From CAZUSO01 sp964622775 (GTDB lineage: Bacteria; Bacteroidota; Bacteroidia; Chitinophagales; Chitinophagaceae), in the NCBI GenBank assembly GCA_964622775.1, contig CAZUSO010000057.1, positions 1-18,629 of the forward strand: a DNA stretch of 18,629 bases, in the 5' to 3' direction. The number at the start of each line of letters is the position of its first letter. The first letter of the stretch is position 1. The position numbers and the translations under genes are program-made. This document shows, piece after piece, positions 7,022 to 14,359 of the stretch. Below the pieces are notes generated by a model. The model had not been told where the DNA came from. It saw only the letters and a program-made list of their open reading frames with translations, and made no database searches.

Positions 7022-8653
7022 CTATTTTCTCCTAAAAAAACAATAGCCGTTTTTCTCACCCAGAAATTGCAAATCCGGATTCCCGGTATATTTTACCGCA
7101 TCAAAATTTTTACAGATAAAATAAACGGGTTTGTCCACATTACCCCGGAGCAGCCATTCGTTGCGATTCCGGTAATATTCCTCCTGGGTGGTAGCTTTTT
7201 TTTCAGAATAAAACAGATAGGCATAGCTTTTAAAATCCAGCGGCATCAGGTAAACATCCTGTTCTTTAAGGCTTTGGTAAAATTCAATTGCCGACCGCTG
7301 GGAATAAGCTTCTATCTTAGGCGTAAAATGAATTATACTGGCTTCAATCACGAAAATCTGTACGAACATCAGAATCAATATCCCTTTGTCAAAATGTTTG
7401 CTGATTTGAATTAAAGCTACTATCAGACCTGCAAGGTATAATAGCCCGATAGCCATTTCGGCATAGCTCCAGGAAACATCCGCATTCAGATTGGCTATGG
7501 CAAAGGGATCATCGATATAGGGAATCAACTTGTCCTTGTTCATGCCCATGAAAGGCAGCAAAGTAATGGCCAGCGCCAGCAGTCCGCCAATACCATACAG
7601 CCCAATCAGGACTACAGGCTTGATTATTGCCTTTTTTTCACTGACCTGATTTATAAACCGGGCCGCCAGGAAAGTGATGGGGAAATAGCACAGGGAAGAA
7701 TAATGCACGATCTTTGTTTTCACTATGGAAAAAAGAATCAGGGTAACGCCCAGCAGGATCCACATCCAGCGTACAAAGTCTCTTTCAGATTTTTTTTCAA
7801 AAAGCAGCCGTGATTTTTTCCCGGACTGAAACAGCCATACCGAAGCGGGAAAACAGCCGAGCAGCAGTACCAGGAAATGATAATAGAAGGGGCCGCCATG
7901 TCCTGCATCCTGTGTGGTGAGCAGCCGGATCTGGTAGGTAATAAATTCCCGGGTAAACCACCAGCCATTAAGCACGATGTCTGTTCCAAACCACAGGAAG
8001 GTGCATAAGGCAGCGCTGCATGCAACAAGCAGCAGCTCTTTTAACCGGAATATCCGGAGCCCTCTTTGCCAGATTACATAAACAACCAGGGCAAGTACGG
8101 CTATCAGTATCGCCACGGGGCCTTTGGTGAGCGTAGCTAAACCGAGAAAAACGCCGGCCAGAATTGCATGAGTTGCTTTACCGCTTTCTTCATTGCCCAA
8201 AAGCCACATCTGAAAAAATGCCAGGAAGATAAAGTAGTTGAATGTAGGGTCGATAATCCCGGATTTAAAATAAAAGTGAGGCAGCCAACTGGCTGCGTAC
8301 AACAGCACCCACCACCAGGCCATTCTTTCGCCGATTATCTTTTTCCCTGCATAAAAAACGGTACACATCGTGGCTATACCGATTAGTGCATTCGGTAGTC
8401 GCCCTGCAAATTCATTAACTCCAAAGATGCCCATGCAAACGGCTTGCATCCAGATAAAGAGGGGCGGCTTTTCCCAAAAGGGCTGAAAGTCGATTTGAAC
8501 CCTCAGCCAGTTTCCGCTTGCTAACATTTCCCGGGCACTTTCTGCAAAATTGGCTTCATCCCAATCAAACAAATGAGCCTGTCCCAGGAACGGAACAAAC
8601 AATATGGCACTGACTGCAATGATGAGCAGATATTTGATATAAATCGGTCTCAT
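7022..8653 (-). CDS. ArnT/PMT-family membrane glycosyltransferase (GT-C fold)
   Basis: Proteins of this family move a sugar from an isoprenoid-phosphate donor to lipid A, protein or another acceptor on the periplasmic side of the inner membrane. The 543-residue product is strongly hydrophobic, with about ten or more predicted membrane helices. The first periplasmic loop carries the acidic GT-C motif FDWDEANFAESARE (Asp30, Asp32, Glu33) and then WEKPPL (60-65), both typical of ArnT-like enzymes. I chose the ATG at 8653-8651, which opens the first membrane helix, over a TTG at 8689 that lies inside an inverted repeat. A soluble C-terminal part of ~100 residues ends in GYCFFRRK. The gene stands alone and diverges from the porin cluster. 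No aminoarabinose or polymyxin-resistance genes are nearby, so the sugar and acceptor are unknown. Confidence 0.85.
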   Translation of the reverse strand: MRPIYIKYLLIIAVSAILFVPFLGQAHLFDWDEANFAESAREMLASGNWLRVQIDFQPFWEKPPLFIWMQAVCMGIFGVNEFAGRLPNALIGIATMCTVFYAGKKIIGERMAWWWVLLYAASWLPHFYFKSGIIDPTFNYFIFLAFFQMWLLGNEESGKATHAILAGVFLGLATLTKGPVAILIAVLALVVYVIWQRGLRIFRLKELLLVACSAALCTFLWFGTDIVLNGWWFTREFITYQIRLLTTQDAGHGGPFYYHFLVLLLGCFPASVWLFQSGKKSRLLFEKKSERDFVRWMWILLGVTLILFSIVKTKIVHYSSLCYFPITFLAARFINQVSEKKAIIKPVVLIGLYGIGGLLALAITLLPFMGMNKDKLIPYIDDPFAIANLNADVSWSYAEMAIGLLYLAGLIVALIQISKHFDKGILILMFVQIFVIEASIIHFTPKIEAYSQRSAIEFYQSLKEQDVYLMPLDFKSYAYLFYSEKKATTQEEYYRNRNEWLLRGNVDKPVYFICKNFDAVKYTGNPDLQFLGEKNGYCFFRRK

Positions 8654-8669
8654 TGAATACGAACTGCAA

Positions 8670-8702
8670 AAATAGGCGCTATAATACAATAAGCGCCTAT
8701 TT
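8670..8702. promoter_or_regulatory. Perfect inverted repeat in the divergent glycosyltransferase/porin promoter region
   Basis: AAATAGGCGCT (8670-8680) and AGCGCCTATTT (8692-8702) are perfect 11-base inverted copies around an 11-base AT-rich spacer. The repeat lies 16 bases above the glycosyltransferase ATG. The minus-strand sequence TATTTTTG (8674-8667), a match to the -7 consensus TAnnTTTG, overlaps its inner edge, though no good -33 element is seen. The dyad could be an operator for both divergent genes. It could also act as an attenuator hairpin, because a T-run follows it on the minus strand. Confidence 0.5.
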
Positions 8703-8789
8703 AATAATTATATAATGCTGTTTTTTTGGTGTTCCCGTTTGTGAAAGTCTGATTTCCCGTTTTTGAATGGTATTAATAAATTCCTGATT

Positions 8790-8797
8790 TACCTTCG
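8790..8797 (+). promoter_or_regulatory. Possible -7 promoter element of the porin-imelysin cluster
   Basis: TACCTTCG differs from the TAnnTTTG consensus at one position and lies 19 bases before the porin ATG. The nearest TTTG (8762-8765) is 24 bases upstream, longer than the usual ~19, so this is a weak call. Confidence 0.3.
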
Positions 8798-8816
8798 CGC
8801 CCAATTTATCATTCCT

Positions 8817-10106
8817 ATGGTTCAGCTTTGCTATCGTTCTGTGGTATTCATAGCCGCATTGCTCACAACGTTTTTGTCTTACGCACAAACCGACGGCACC
8901 CTGAACTCTTTTCAACAGCCGGGAATGACTAGGGCCCAGAAACTCGTTGCCAGCACCGGCGAAGACCTGATGTCCGGCAATAATGCGGACGAGGCTCAAA
9001 CGGTGATATCGGGGTATGGTGAGGCATCCTGTCATTATGATACGAAGTATAAAAACGGAACGGCTTCGCTGGATCGCGGCGTACTGTTCGTCGGTCATCA
9101 GTTCAATAGCCGGATTGCGTTCTTTTCCGAATTAGAGGTGGAAGATGCCAAGATTGAAGGTGGAAAGATGGATGGCACCATTGGCTTTGAGCAGCTTTAT
9201 CTGAAATTCAGCCTTAATCCCCGCAATTACTTCGTTGCCGGGTTATTTTTACCGCGCATTGGAATCATCAATGAAAACCACCTGCCGGTAAATTATAACG
9301 GCACCGAGCGCCCTTTGGTGGAGCAACTCATTATCCCGGCAACCTGGCGGGAGCTGGGAATCGGCTATTACGGGCAAATGAGCACGGCTCCCGTTACCTA
9401 TAGCCTGGCTGTGATCAATGGCGTGAATGCCGGCAACTTTACCCATGGCAATGGCATTGGCGGCGGTCGCGGAGAAGGACAAAAGGTGAGCATGAATAAC
9501 CTGGCCGTTACGGCATCGCTTCAGGCTTATACAGGTAATTTTAAATTCCAGGTTTCCGGGTACGCCGGAGGCACATTGCCTTTCCCCGCTTATCAGGCCG
9601 ACAGTATGAAGGCCCCCAAAGGATTTTTTGCAGCGCCTTTATACCTCGGAGAGTTTAATGCGCAATATAATGCACAGGGATTTTACGCCAAAGTACTGGG
9701 AGCCTATATCGCCCTGCCGATGGCCGATGAGATTAATTCCTTGTTTGCGAACAATACCCCCTCTTCCATGTATGGAGCTTATGCCGAGCTGGGTTATAAC
9801 CTGCTGGCCTTAACGCGTAACAGAAATGCCGAAGACCGCCAGTTGATTGCATTTGTCCGGTACGAAAATCTGAATGTCAACAATACGATTCCGGAAAATG
9901 GCATCATTGACGGAACCCTGGATCAGTCGCATATTATTATCGGATTGAATTATCTGCCGCTGCCGAACGTGGTCATTAAAGCGGACACCCGGATTACCCA
10001 TACGGGGTCGCAGAACAAGGCGCTTTTCCTGAATCCGCCTCCGGTAATGATCCCTTATCAGCAGGATAATATCTTTATTAATATCGGTCTGGGGTATTCT
10101 TTTTAG
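8817..10106 (+). CDS. Outer-membrane beta-barrel porin-like protein
   Basis: The 429-residue precursor starts with a clear signal peptide (VQLCYRSVVFIAALLTTFLSYAQ, cleaved before TDG). The ATG at 8817 is preferred over a TTG at 8763 because it gives this signal peptide directly. The mature part is made of alternating beta-strand sequence rich in Gly, Tyr and Asn. It ends in GLGYSF, the C-terminal phenylalanine signature recognised by the BAM complex. It resembles uncharacterised Bacteroidota porin-like proteins; I recognise no substrate motif. It is the first gene of a tight cluster, 11 bases before the Rieske gene, so it most likely provides the outer-membrane entry path for whatever the imelysin and redox proteins handle. 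It could also be a structural barrel without channel function. Confidence 0.72.
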   Translation: MVQLCYRSVVFIAALLTTFLSYAQTDGTLNSFQQPGMTRAQKLVASTGEDLMSGNNADEAQTVISGYGEASCHYDTKYKNGTASLDRGVLFVGHQFNSRIAFFSELEVEDAKIEGGKMDGTIGFEQLYLKFSLNPRNYFVAGLFLPRIGIINENHLPVNYNGTERPLVEQLIIPATWRELGIGYYGQMSTAPVTYSLAVINGVNAGNFTHGNGIGGGRGEGQKVSMNNLAVTASLQAYTGNFKFQVSGYAGGTLPFPAYQADSMKAPKGFFAAPLYLGEFNAQYNAQGFYAKVLGAYIALPMADEINSLFANNTPSSMYGAYAELGYNLLALTRNRNAEDRQLIAFVRYENLNVNNTIPENGIIDGTLDQSHIIIGLNYLPLPNVVIKADTRITHTGSQNKALFLNPPPVMIPYQQDNIFINIGLGYSF

Positions 10107-10117
10107 AAAAAATAAGC

Positions 10118-10564
10118 ATGAAACGGAGAGATTTTATAAAAAGCAGTTGCAGCGCCTGCGTCGCCATGAGTATCGGGCTGTTGTCCGGAGCTTCGTTTCT
10201 GGAATCCTGCGGCAGTGCCCGGCTGACAGTTATCAAAGCCTCTGCAAACAGTTCCGGCAAGGTAAGTGTTTCACGCTTTGACTTGCAAGGCAATAAGGCG
10301 CAGATGCTCAGAGTAGCAGGTTATCCTTTTGATATTGCCGTCAAACAACATGAAGAAAGTTATTTAGCTATTGTTATGATGTGTACACACGCCGGACATC
10401 CTTTGGTGAAATCAGGAGAAGGCTATTATTGTACCTTACATGGCAGCCGTTTTAAAGGTGACGGAAAGGTGCAGACAGGGCCCGCTTCCAAATCACTGAT
10501 GCATTTACCGGTTGAGGCTCAGGATGATCAGTTGCTCATTACATTATTAAAACCAGTTTATTAA
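10118..10564 (+). CDS. Tat-exported Rieske [2Fe-2S] protein
   Basis: The 148-residue protein begins with a twin-arginine signal (MKRRDFIK and a hydrophobic stretch to ~28), which predicts folded export with its cluster. Cys31 in SFLESC may be a lipid attachment site, though the lipobox is not canonical. The Rieske ligands are visible as CTH (Cys89, His91) and CTLHGS (Cys105, His108), with 13 residues between His91 and Cys105. The second motif reads CTLH rather than the common CPCH. It therefore lacks one of the disulfide cysteines of bc1-type Rieske proteins, which points to a lower-potential, soluble-type Rieske. It sits between the porin and the imelysin, so electron transfer in a periplasmic metal pathway is inferred. 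Confidence 0.85.
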   Translation: MKRRDFIKSSCSACVAMSIGLLSGASFLESCGSARLTVIKASANSSGKVSVSRFDLQGNKAQMLRVAGYPFDIAVKQHEESYLAIVMMCTHAGHPLVKSGEGYYCTLHGSRFKGDGKVQTGPASKSLMHLPVEAQDDQLLITLLKPVY

Positions 10565-10595
10565 TCCATTTTTTAATTTTTAAATATTCAATACA

Positions 10596-11684
10596 ATGCT
10601 CAAAAAAAGCTATCTTTTATTATTAGGCGGCGCTCTGATGACCGCTGCTGTTTTCTCCGGGTGTGGTGACAAAGACAAGGAGGATAACACGACCGACTTT
10701 AAAGAGCTGGAAGGCCAGGTGCTGTCCTCTTTTGTATCCACATTAGCAACACCTTTATATGCCCAGTTCCGGGAAAAAGCCATAAACCTGAATATGAGTG
10801 TGATTACCCTTACTGATAACCCTACTGTAGCCAATCAGACAGCCGCCAGGGATGCATGGCGTGAAGTGCGTGTTTTATGGGAACAAAGTGAAGGTTTCCT
10901 GATCGGCCCGGTTGACGACAATAATTACGATCCATATATGGATACCTGGCCAACTGACCGCAACCGCTTAGACAGTTTAATGGCCAGCAATGCGCCTTTA
11001 GATGCGGATGCATTAGCCGGGTTGACCGATACGGAATCAGAAACCGAACTGACCTTACGCGGCTTTCACCCTTTAGAATATTTATTGTGGAAAAACGATG
11101 TTAATTATGGTGATCGGGAAAAGGAATATATGAAGGGACTTGCCCAGGATATTTTGAACAACGTAACTAAGTTGAATGCCGACTGGGGACCTTTCAGCGA
11201 AGAATTTATCAATGCCGGACAGGATGGCAGCCGTTATGAAAGCAGGCAGGAAGCTTTGATTGCTTTAGCAGGTGCGCTTACCGGGATCTGCGAAGAAGTG
11301 GGCGATGGCAAGATGAAAGAGCCCTTCGTTGGGGTGGGAGGTACGCCCGATTCCACCATCACGGAGTCTCCTTATTCCCATAACTCCGTAACCGATTTCA
11401 GAAATAATATTATGGGCGCCCGCAACGTGTATTTATGCAGCTTTGAAGGCGCTTCCGGAAAATCAATTAGTGATCTGGTCTCGGCAAATAACAAAACCCT
11501 TGATGAAGATATCAAGCAAAAATTCGAAGCGGTTATCAATTCCTTTGACGGTATCACCACTACTTTTGAAGAAGCTATCTATAGTCAGCCGAATGCGGTT
11601 CAGAATGTACTGACTTCCATCGACAACCTGAAAACGTCTCTCGAGTCGCTTGAACCATATATTCAGACATACGTGAAAGATTAA
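10596..11684 (+). CDS. Imelysin-family (M75/EfeO-like) lipoprotein
   Basis: This 362-residue protein has a lipoprotein signal peptide with lipobox FSGC (Cys23), so it is anchored in the cell envelope. The imelysin domain fills most of the mature protein. It shows the family metal motif GxHxxE as GFHPLEY (Gly156, His158, Glu161). It also has the conserved WREVRVLWEQSEGFLIGPV block (88-106) and MDTWPTDRNRLDSL (115-128). Imelysins include IrpA, IcmP and the domain shared with EfeO. The proven or suggested role is binding of iron, and peptidase activity is doubtful. Its neighbours are a Rieske protein and a di-heme cytochrome, a redox context like the EfeO/EfeB pair. Iron binding is inferred from family and context. 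Confidence 0.88.
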   Translation: MLKKSYLLLLGGALMTAAVFSGCGDKDKEDNTTDFKELEGQVLSSFVSTLATPLYAQFREKAINLNMSVITLTDNPTVANQTAARDAWREVRVLWEQSEGFLIGPVDDNNYDPYMDTWPTDRNRLDSLMASNAPLDADALAGLTDTESETELTLRGFHPLEYLLWKNDVNYGDREKEYMKGLAQDILNNVTKLNADWGPFSEEFINAGQDGSRYESRQEALIALAGALTGICEEVGDGKMKEPFVGVGGTPDSTITESPYSHNSVTDFRNNIMGARNVYLCSFEGASGKSISDLVSANNKTLDEDIKQKFEAVINSFDGITTTFEEAIYSQPNAVQNVLTSIDNLKTSLESLEPYIQTYVKD

Positions 11685-11687
11685 TAA

Positions 11688-11708
11688 TGCTATTACAGAT
11701 CAATAGCA
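11688..11708 (+). repeat. Hairpin between the imelysin and di-heme genes
   Basis: TGCTATT (11688-11694) and AATAGCA (11702-11708) are perfect inverted copies with a 7-nt spacer. They fill most of the 31-base gap, eight bases before the di-heme gene ATG. The hairpin could modulate translation of the downstream gene. Confidence 0.45.
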
Positions 11709-11715
11709 AAGATTA

Positions 11716-13080
11716 ATGAGAAAACTACTCGTAACATTAGGCCTTGCGGCATTCGTCGTGACCGGCATTTTATGCCGCAAGCCTGATGATGCGTTTCCGG
11801 AGGCGAATTACGACCCTCGTCTGTCGGGCGGTGCGGCTACGGTATTTAATACCAGCGCTAAAGCATTTGGCGAAATGATTACCGGAATGAGCGCTTACGA
11901 TCAGTTTGTTCATGAGGTAGGTGATAAGATATTTGAACAAACCTTTGTTTCTGCGCCGGCTCCGCTTTTCCCCGGACTTGGCCCGCGATACAATAATGTA
12001 TCCTGTATATCCTGCCATCACAATGATGGCAAAGGCACTGCTACCGCAGGATTACCCGCATCTTCCCTGCTGACCCGGATTAGTATTCCCGGTTTTGATA
12101 TGCACGGAGGCCCCCTGAGCGCCCCGGGTTTTGGGACACAGCTTCAGGATAAGGCTATACCCGGCTGGAAACCGGAGATCAGCCTGGGTATCGAATACCA
12201 GGAGTCTGTTTTTACGTTTCCTGATGGCGCACAGGCGTCATTGCGCAAACCTGTTTACACGATTAATAATCCATATACCGCATTGCCTGCGGGCTATATG
12301 TTCTCGGTACGACTGGCTCCGCCGGTATTCGGACTTGGTCTGCTGGATTTGATTGCAGAACCGGATATCGTCCGTAATGCAGACCCGGATGATGTGGATG
12401 GCGATGGTATCAGCGGCCGTCCGAATTATGTTTACAATCCTTTTACCCGTCAGCGCGAACTGGGAAAATATGGTTTGAAGGCAAATACCAGCAGCCTTCT
12501 GGTACAGATTGCCTCGGCATTTTCGGAAGATATGGGCGTTACCAATTATGTCTTCAGAAGCGAAAATTATATGACTGCTCCTTCATCCGAGCCACGGGAT
12601 GTTTCCGACAGCCTGCTGGATGCAGTCGTCTTTTATGTGCGTACGCTTGCCGTACCGGCCAGGCGAAATGTGGAAGACCCGGCAGTTATACGGGGAGAAA
12701 AATTATTTCAACAAATCAAATGCTCCGGCTGTCATACGCCCACCTTTAAAACCAGTGTGGATGTCCGGCTCCCGACTTTGAGTAATCAGCGGATTCATCC
12801 TTACACCGATCTGTTACTCCACGATATGGGCGAAGGGCTTGCCGATGGCCGTCCTGATTTTGAAGCCGGAGGTTCTGAATGGAAAACGCCGGCGCTTTGG
12901 GGCATCGGCCTCTTTCCTAAAACCAATGGCACGCCATTTTACCTGCACGACGGCCGCGCCCGCACCGTTATTGAAGCTATTCTATGGCATGGCGGTGAGG
13001 CAGAACAGTCCAAAAATGCTTTCGTTCAGCTTCCTCAGGCCGACCGGGACGCTTTGGTGAAATTTATCGGCTCTCTGTAA
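11716..13080 (+). CDS. Di-heme c-type oxidoreductase (DUF1111, 'thiol oxidoreductase' / MauG-CcpA-like)
   Basis: The 454-residue protein has an N-terminal export signal. Cys20 (GILC) could be lipidated, but the lipobox is not canonical. Two heme c attachment sites are seen, CISCH (Cys97, Cys100, His101) and CSGCH (Cys336, Cys339, His340). This is the arrangement of DUF1111 proteins, distant relatives of bacterial di-heme peroxidases and MauG. Between them is an acidic calcium-like loop, DPDDVDGDGISGRPN (223-237). The C-terminal block RARTVIEAILWHGGEA is also typical of the family. DUF1111 genes are known neighbours of imelysin genes, for example in the Pseudomonas PA4370-PA4373 region. The likely role is periplasmic electron transfer or metal oxidation for the imelysin; no enzyme activity is established. 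It is the last gene of the cluster. Confidence 0.87.
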   Translation: MRKLLVTLGLAAFVVTGILCRKPDDAFPEANYDPRLSGGAATVFNTSAKAFGEMITGMSAYDQFVHEVGDKIFEQTFVSAPAPLFPGLGPRYNNVSCISCHHNDGKGTATAGLPASSLLTRISIPGFDMHGGPLSAPGFGTQLQDKAIPGWKPEISLGIEYQESVFTFPDGAQASLRKPVYTINNPYTALPAGYMFSVRLAPPVFGLGLLDLIAEPDIVRNADPDDVDGDGISGRPNYVYNPFTRQRELGKYGLKANTSSLLVQIASAFSEDMGVTNYVFRSENYMTAPSSEPRDVSDSLLDAVVFYVRTLAVPARRNVEDPAVIRGEKLFQQIKCSGCHTPTFKTSVDVRLPTLSNQRIHPYTDLLLHDMGEGLADGRPDFEAGGSEWKTPALWGIGLFPKTNGTPFYLHDGRARTVIEAILWHGGEAEQSKNAFVQLPQADRDALVKFIGSL

Positions 13081-13411
13081 TTTCATAACCATTTCACAAC
13101 GATAGCTTACAACTTCCCGTTTTGGTGTTGGTGAAAACATCAACAACGGCGGAACGATTTTTGCCCGCAGATTTTGCAGATTGTCGCAGATAAAAAGAGC
13201 GTGGAAAGAAACATCGGGTGGGGTGCCGGCAGGGGCGTATGCGATAGCAGCGAAATGGCAAAATGGATATGGTGACAATATTGTTTTTGTTGTGCTTTAT
13301 ATGCTTCGTTCACTATGCGTAAAGCTATTTCAATTCCTATCACGTATGCTTTAAAAAGCCTCCGCATTATCCCGTAATTTCTTTGCATCTTTACAGTTCA
13401 ATTTTCCCGGA
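13081..13411. other. Intergenic region with a GCAGAT repeat cluster
   Basis: This 331-base gap holds the bulged stem-loop at its start. Three spaced GCAGAT units follow (13167-13172, 13176-13181, 13186-13191), a sequence type I recall as scattered in intergenic DNA of Bacteroidota. Two minus-strand open frames cross it, but their translations show no family features and I do not call them genes. No clear promoter for the following transporter gene is seen. Confidence 0.4.
13117..13149 (+). repeat. Bulged stem-loop after the imelysin cluster
   Basis: GTTGGTG (13127-13133) pairs with CATCAAC (13138-13144) with one G-U pair and an AAAA loop. CCGTT (13117-13121) and AACGG (13145-13149) extend the stem past a 5-nt bulge. 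It starts 36 bases after the di-heme gene stop and may end the cluster transcript, but no T-run follows directly. Confidence 0.4.
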
Positions 13412-14320
13412 ATGAAATCCAAAACTAAGGCCTGGCTGGCTTTAATATTTATCTGCATAGCATGGGGCACCACTTATCTGGGAATCAAAATATGTGTGGA
13501 AGCCTATCCTTCTTTTTTAATGGCGGGCGTCAGGCAGTTTGTAGCCGGAATCCTTATTTTCTTTATTGCCCTGGCCAGCCGCAGAAAGCCGGATCTTTCC
13601 CGCCGGAATATTTTGATGCATGTCCTGATCGGCTTTTTGATGATTACTATGGGGAACGGTTTGGTGTCCTGGGGCGAGCAGTATATTCCCAGCGGAGTGG
13701 CGGCGCTCATCTGTGCCATTATGCCCATTTTTGCTGTGGCTATCAATGTTTTTGTGAATAGGATGGAAAAGATCAACCTGCTGATCGCCATTGGAATGGC
13801 TGTAGGCTTTTTGGGTGTAGCGGTGAATTTTCGTAACAATATTGCCGATCTGGCTAATTCAAAATACATTATAGGGATTCTCGTCACCCTGGTTGCTACA
13901 TTTGCCTGGGGCTTAGGCAGCGTAATCAGCCGTAAACATTATTCCAATTCGAATCCCATCTTCAATTCGGCGGTTCAGGTTGCCGCAGGAGGATTTTTCC
14001 TGCTGTTGCTCAGCCCCGCAATGGATGATTATGCAACGATTCAATGGAACAATACCGAAGCGTTTTTATCCCTTCTTTATCTCATCATTATCGGATCGGT
14101 AGCAGCTTACACAGCATATATGTATGCCCTGAAAAACCTGCCCGTCGGCGTGGTGATGATCTACGCCTATATCAATCCTTTAGTGGCCGTCATTTTGGGA
14201 TGGTGGTGGAAGGATGAGCCGCTGACGGTTTATACCATGCTTTCCTTTGTCGCTATCATGCTGGGCGTTTACCTGGTCAATAAAGGATACCGGAAAGAAC
14301 AATTGAAAGTGGTTCGTTAA
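13412..14320 (+). CDS. DMT-superfamily (EamA) transporter
   Basis: The 302-residue protein consists of about ten hydrophobic helices in two repeated EamA halves (~9-142 and ~152-292). This is the layout of drug/metabolite exporters in the inner membrane. The N-terminal block IAWGTTYLGIKI followed by RQFVAG is typical of the family. The second half repeats the pattern at FAWGLGSVISRK, and helix ten ends at LGVYLVNKGYR. Length is normal. Substrates in this family vary (amino acids, purines, sugars and others) and cannot be read from the sequence. It lies 39 bases before the next gene, so the two may be co-transcribed. Confidence 0.9.
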   Translation: MKSKTKAWLALIFICIAWGTTYLGIKICVEAYPSFLMAGVRQFVAGILIFFIALASRRKPDLSRRNILMHVLIGFLMITMGNGLVSWGEQYIPSGVAALICAIMPIFAVAINVFVNRMEKINLLIAIGMAVGFLGVAVNFRNNIADLANSKYIIGILVTLVATFAWGLGSVISRKHYSNSNPIFNSAVQVAAGGFFLLLLSPAMDDYATIQWNNTEAFLSLLYLIIIGSVAAYTAYMYALKNLPVGVVMIYAYINPLVAVILGWWWKDEPLTVYTMLSFVAIMLGVYLVNKGYRKEQLKVVR

Positions 14321-14359
14321 TCCGGCTTTTCGTTTGCACTTTAATAGGTATCTTGCGGT

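Noticed and set aside
6968..7414. Plus-strand 148-codon frame over the glycosyltransferase 3' end
   Set aside because: It lies antisense inside a well supported gene and has no family features.
8654..8689. Longer glycosyltransferase start at TTG 8689
   Set aside because: It would place 12 poorly conserved residues inside a perfect inverted repeat; the ATG at 8653 starts the first membrane helix.
10596..11684. Insulin-cleaving metallopeptidase
   Set aside because: The M75 name is historical; the GxHxxE motif and redox neighbours fit metal binding better, and no HExxH protease site is present.
12982..13388. Two overlapping minus-strand open frames in the gap after the di-heme gene
   Set aside because: They overlap each other and the di-heme gene end, have no motif or leader, and their sequence comes partly from the GCAGAT repeat region.
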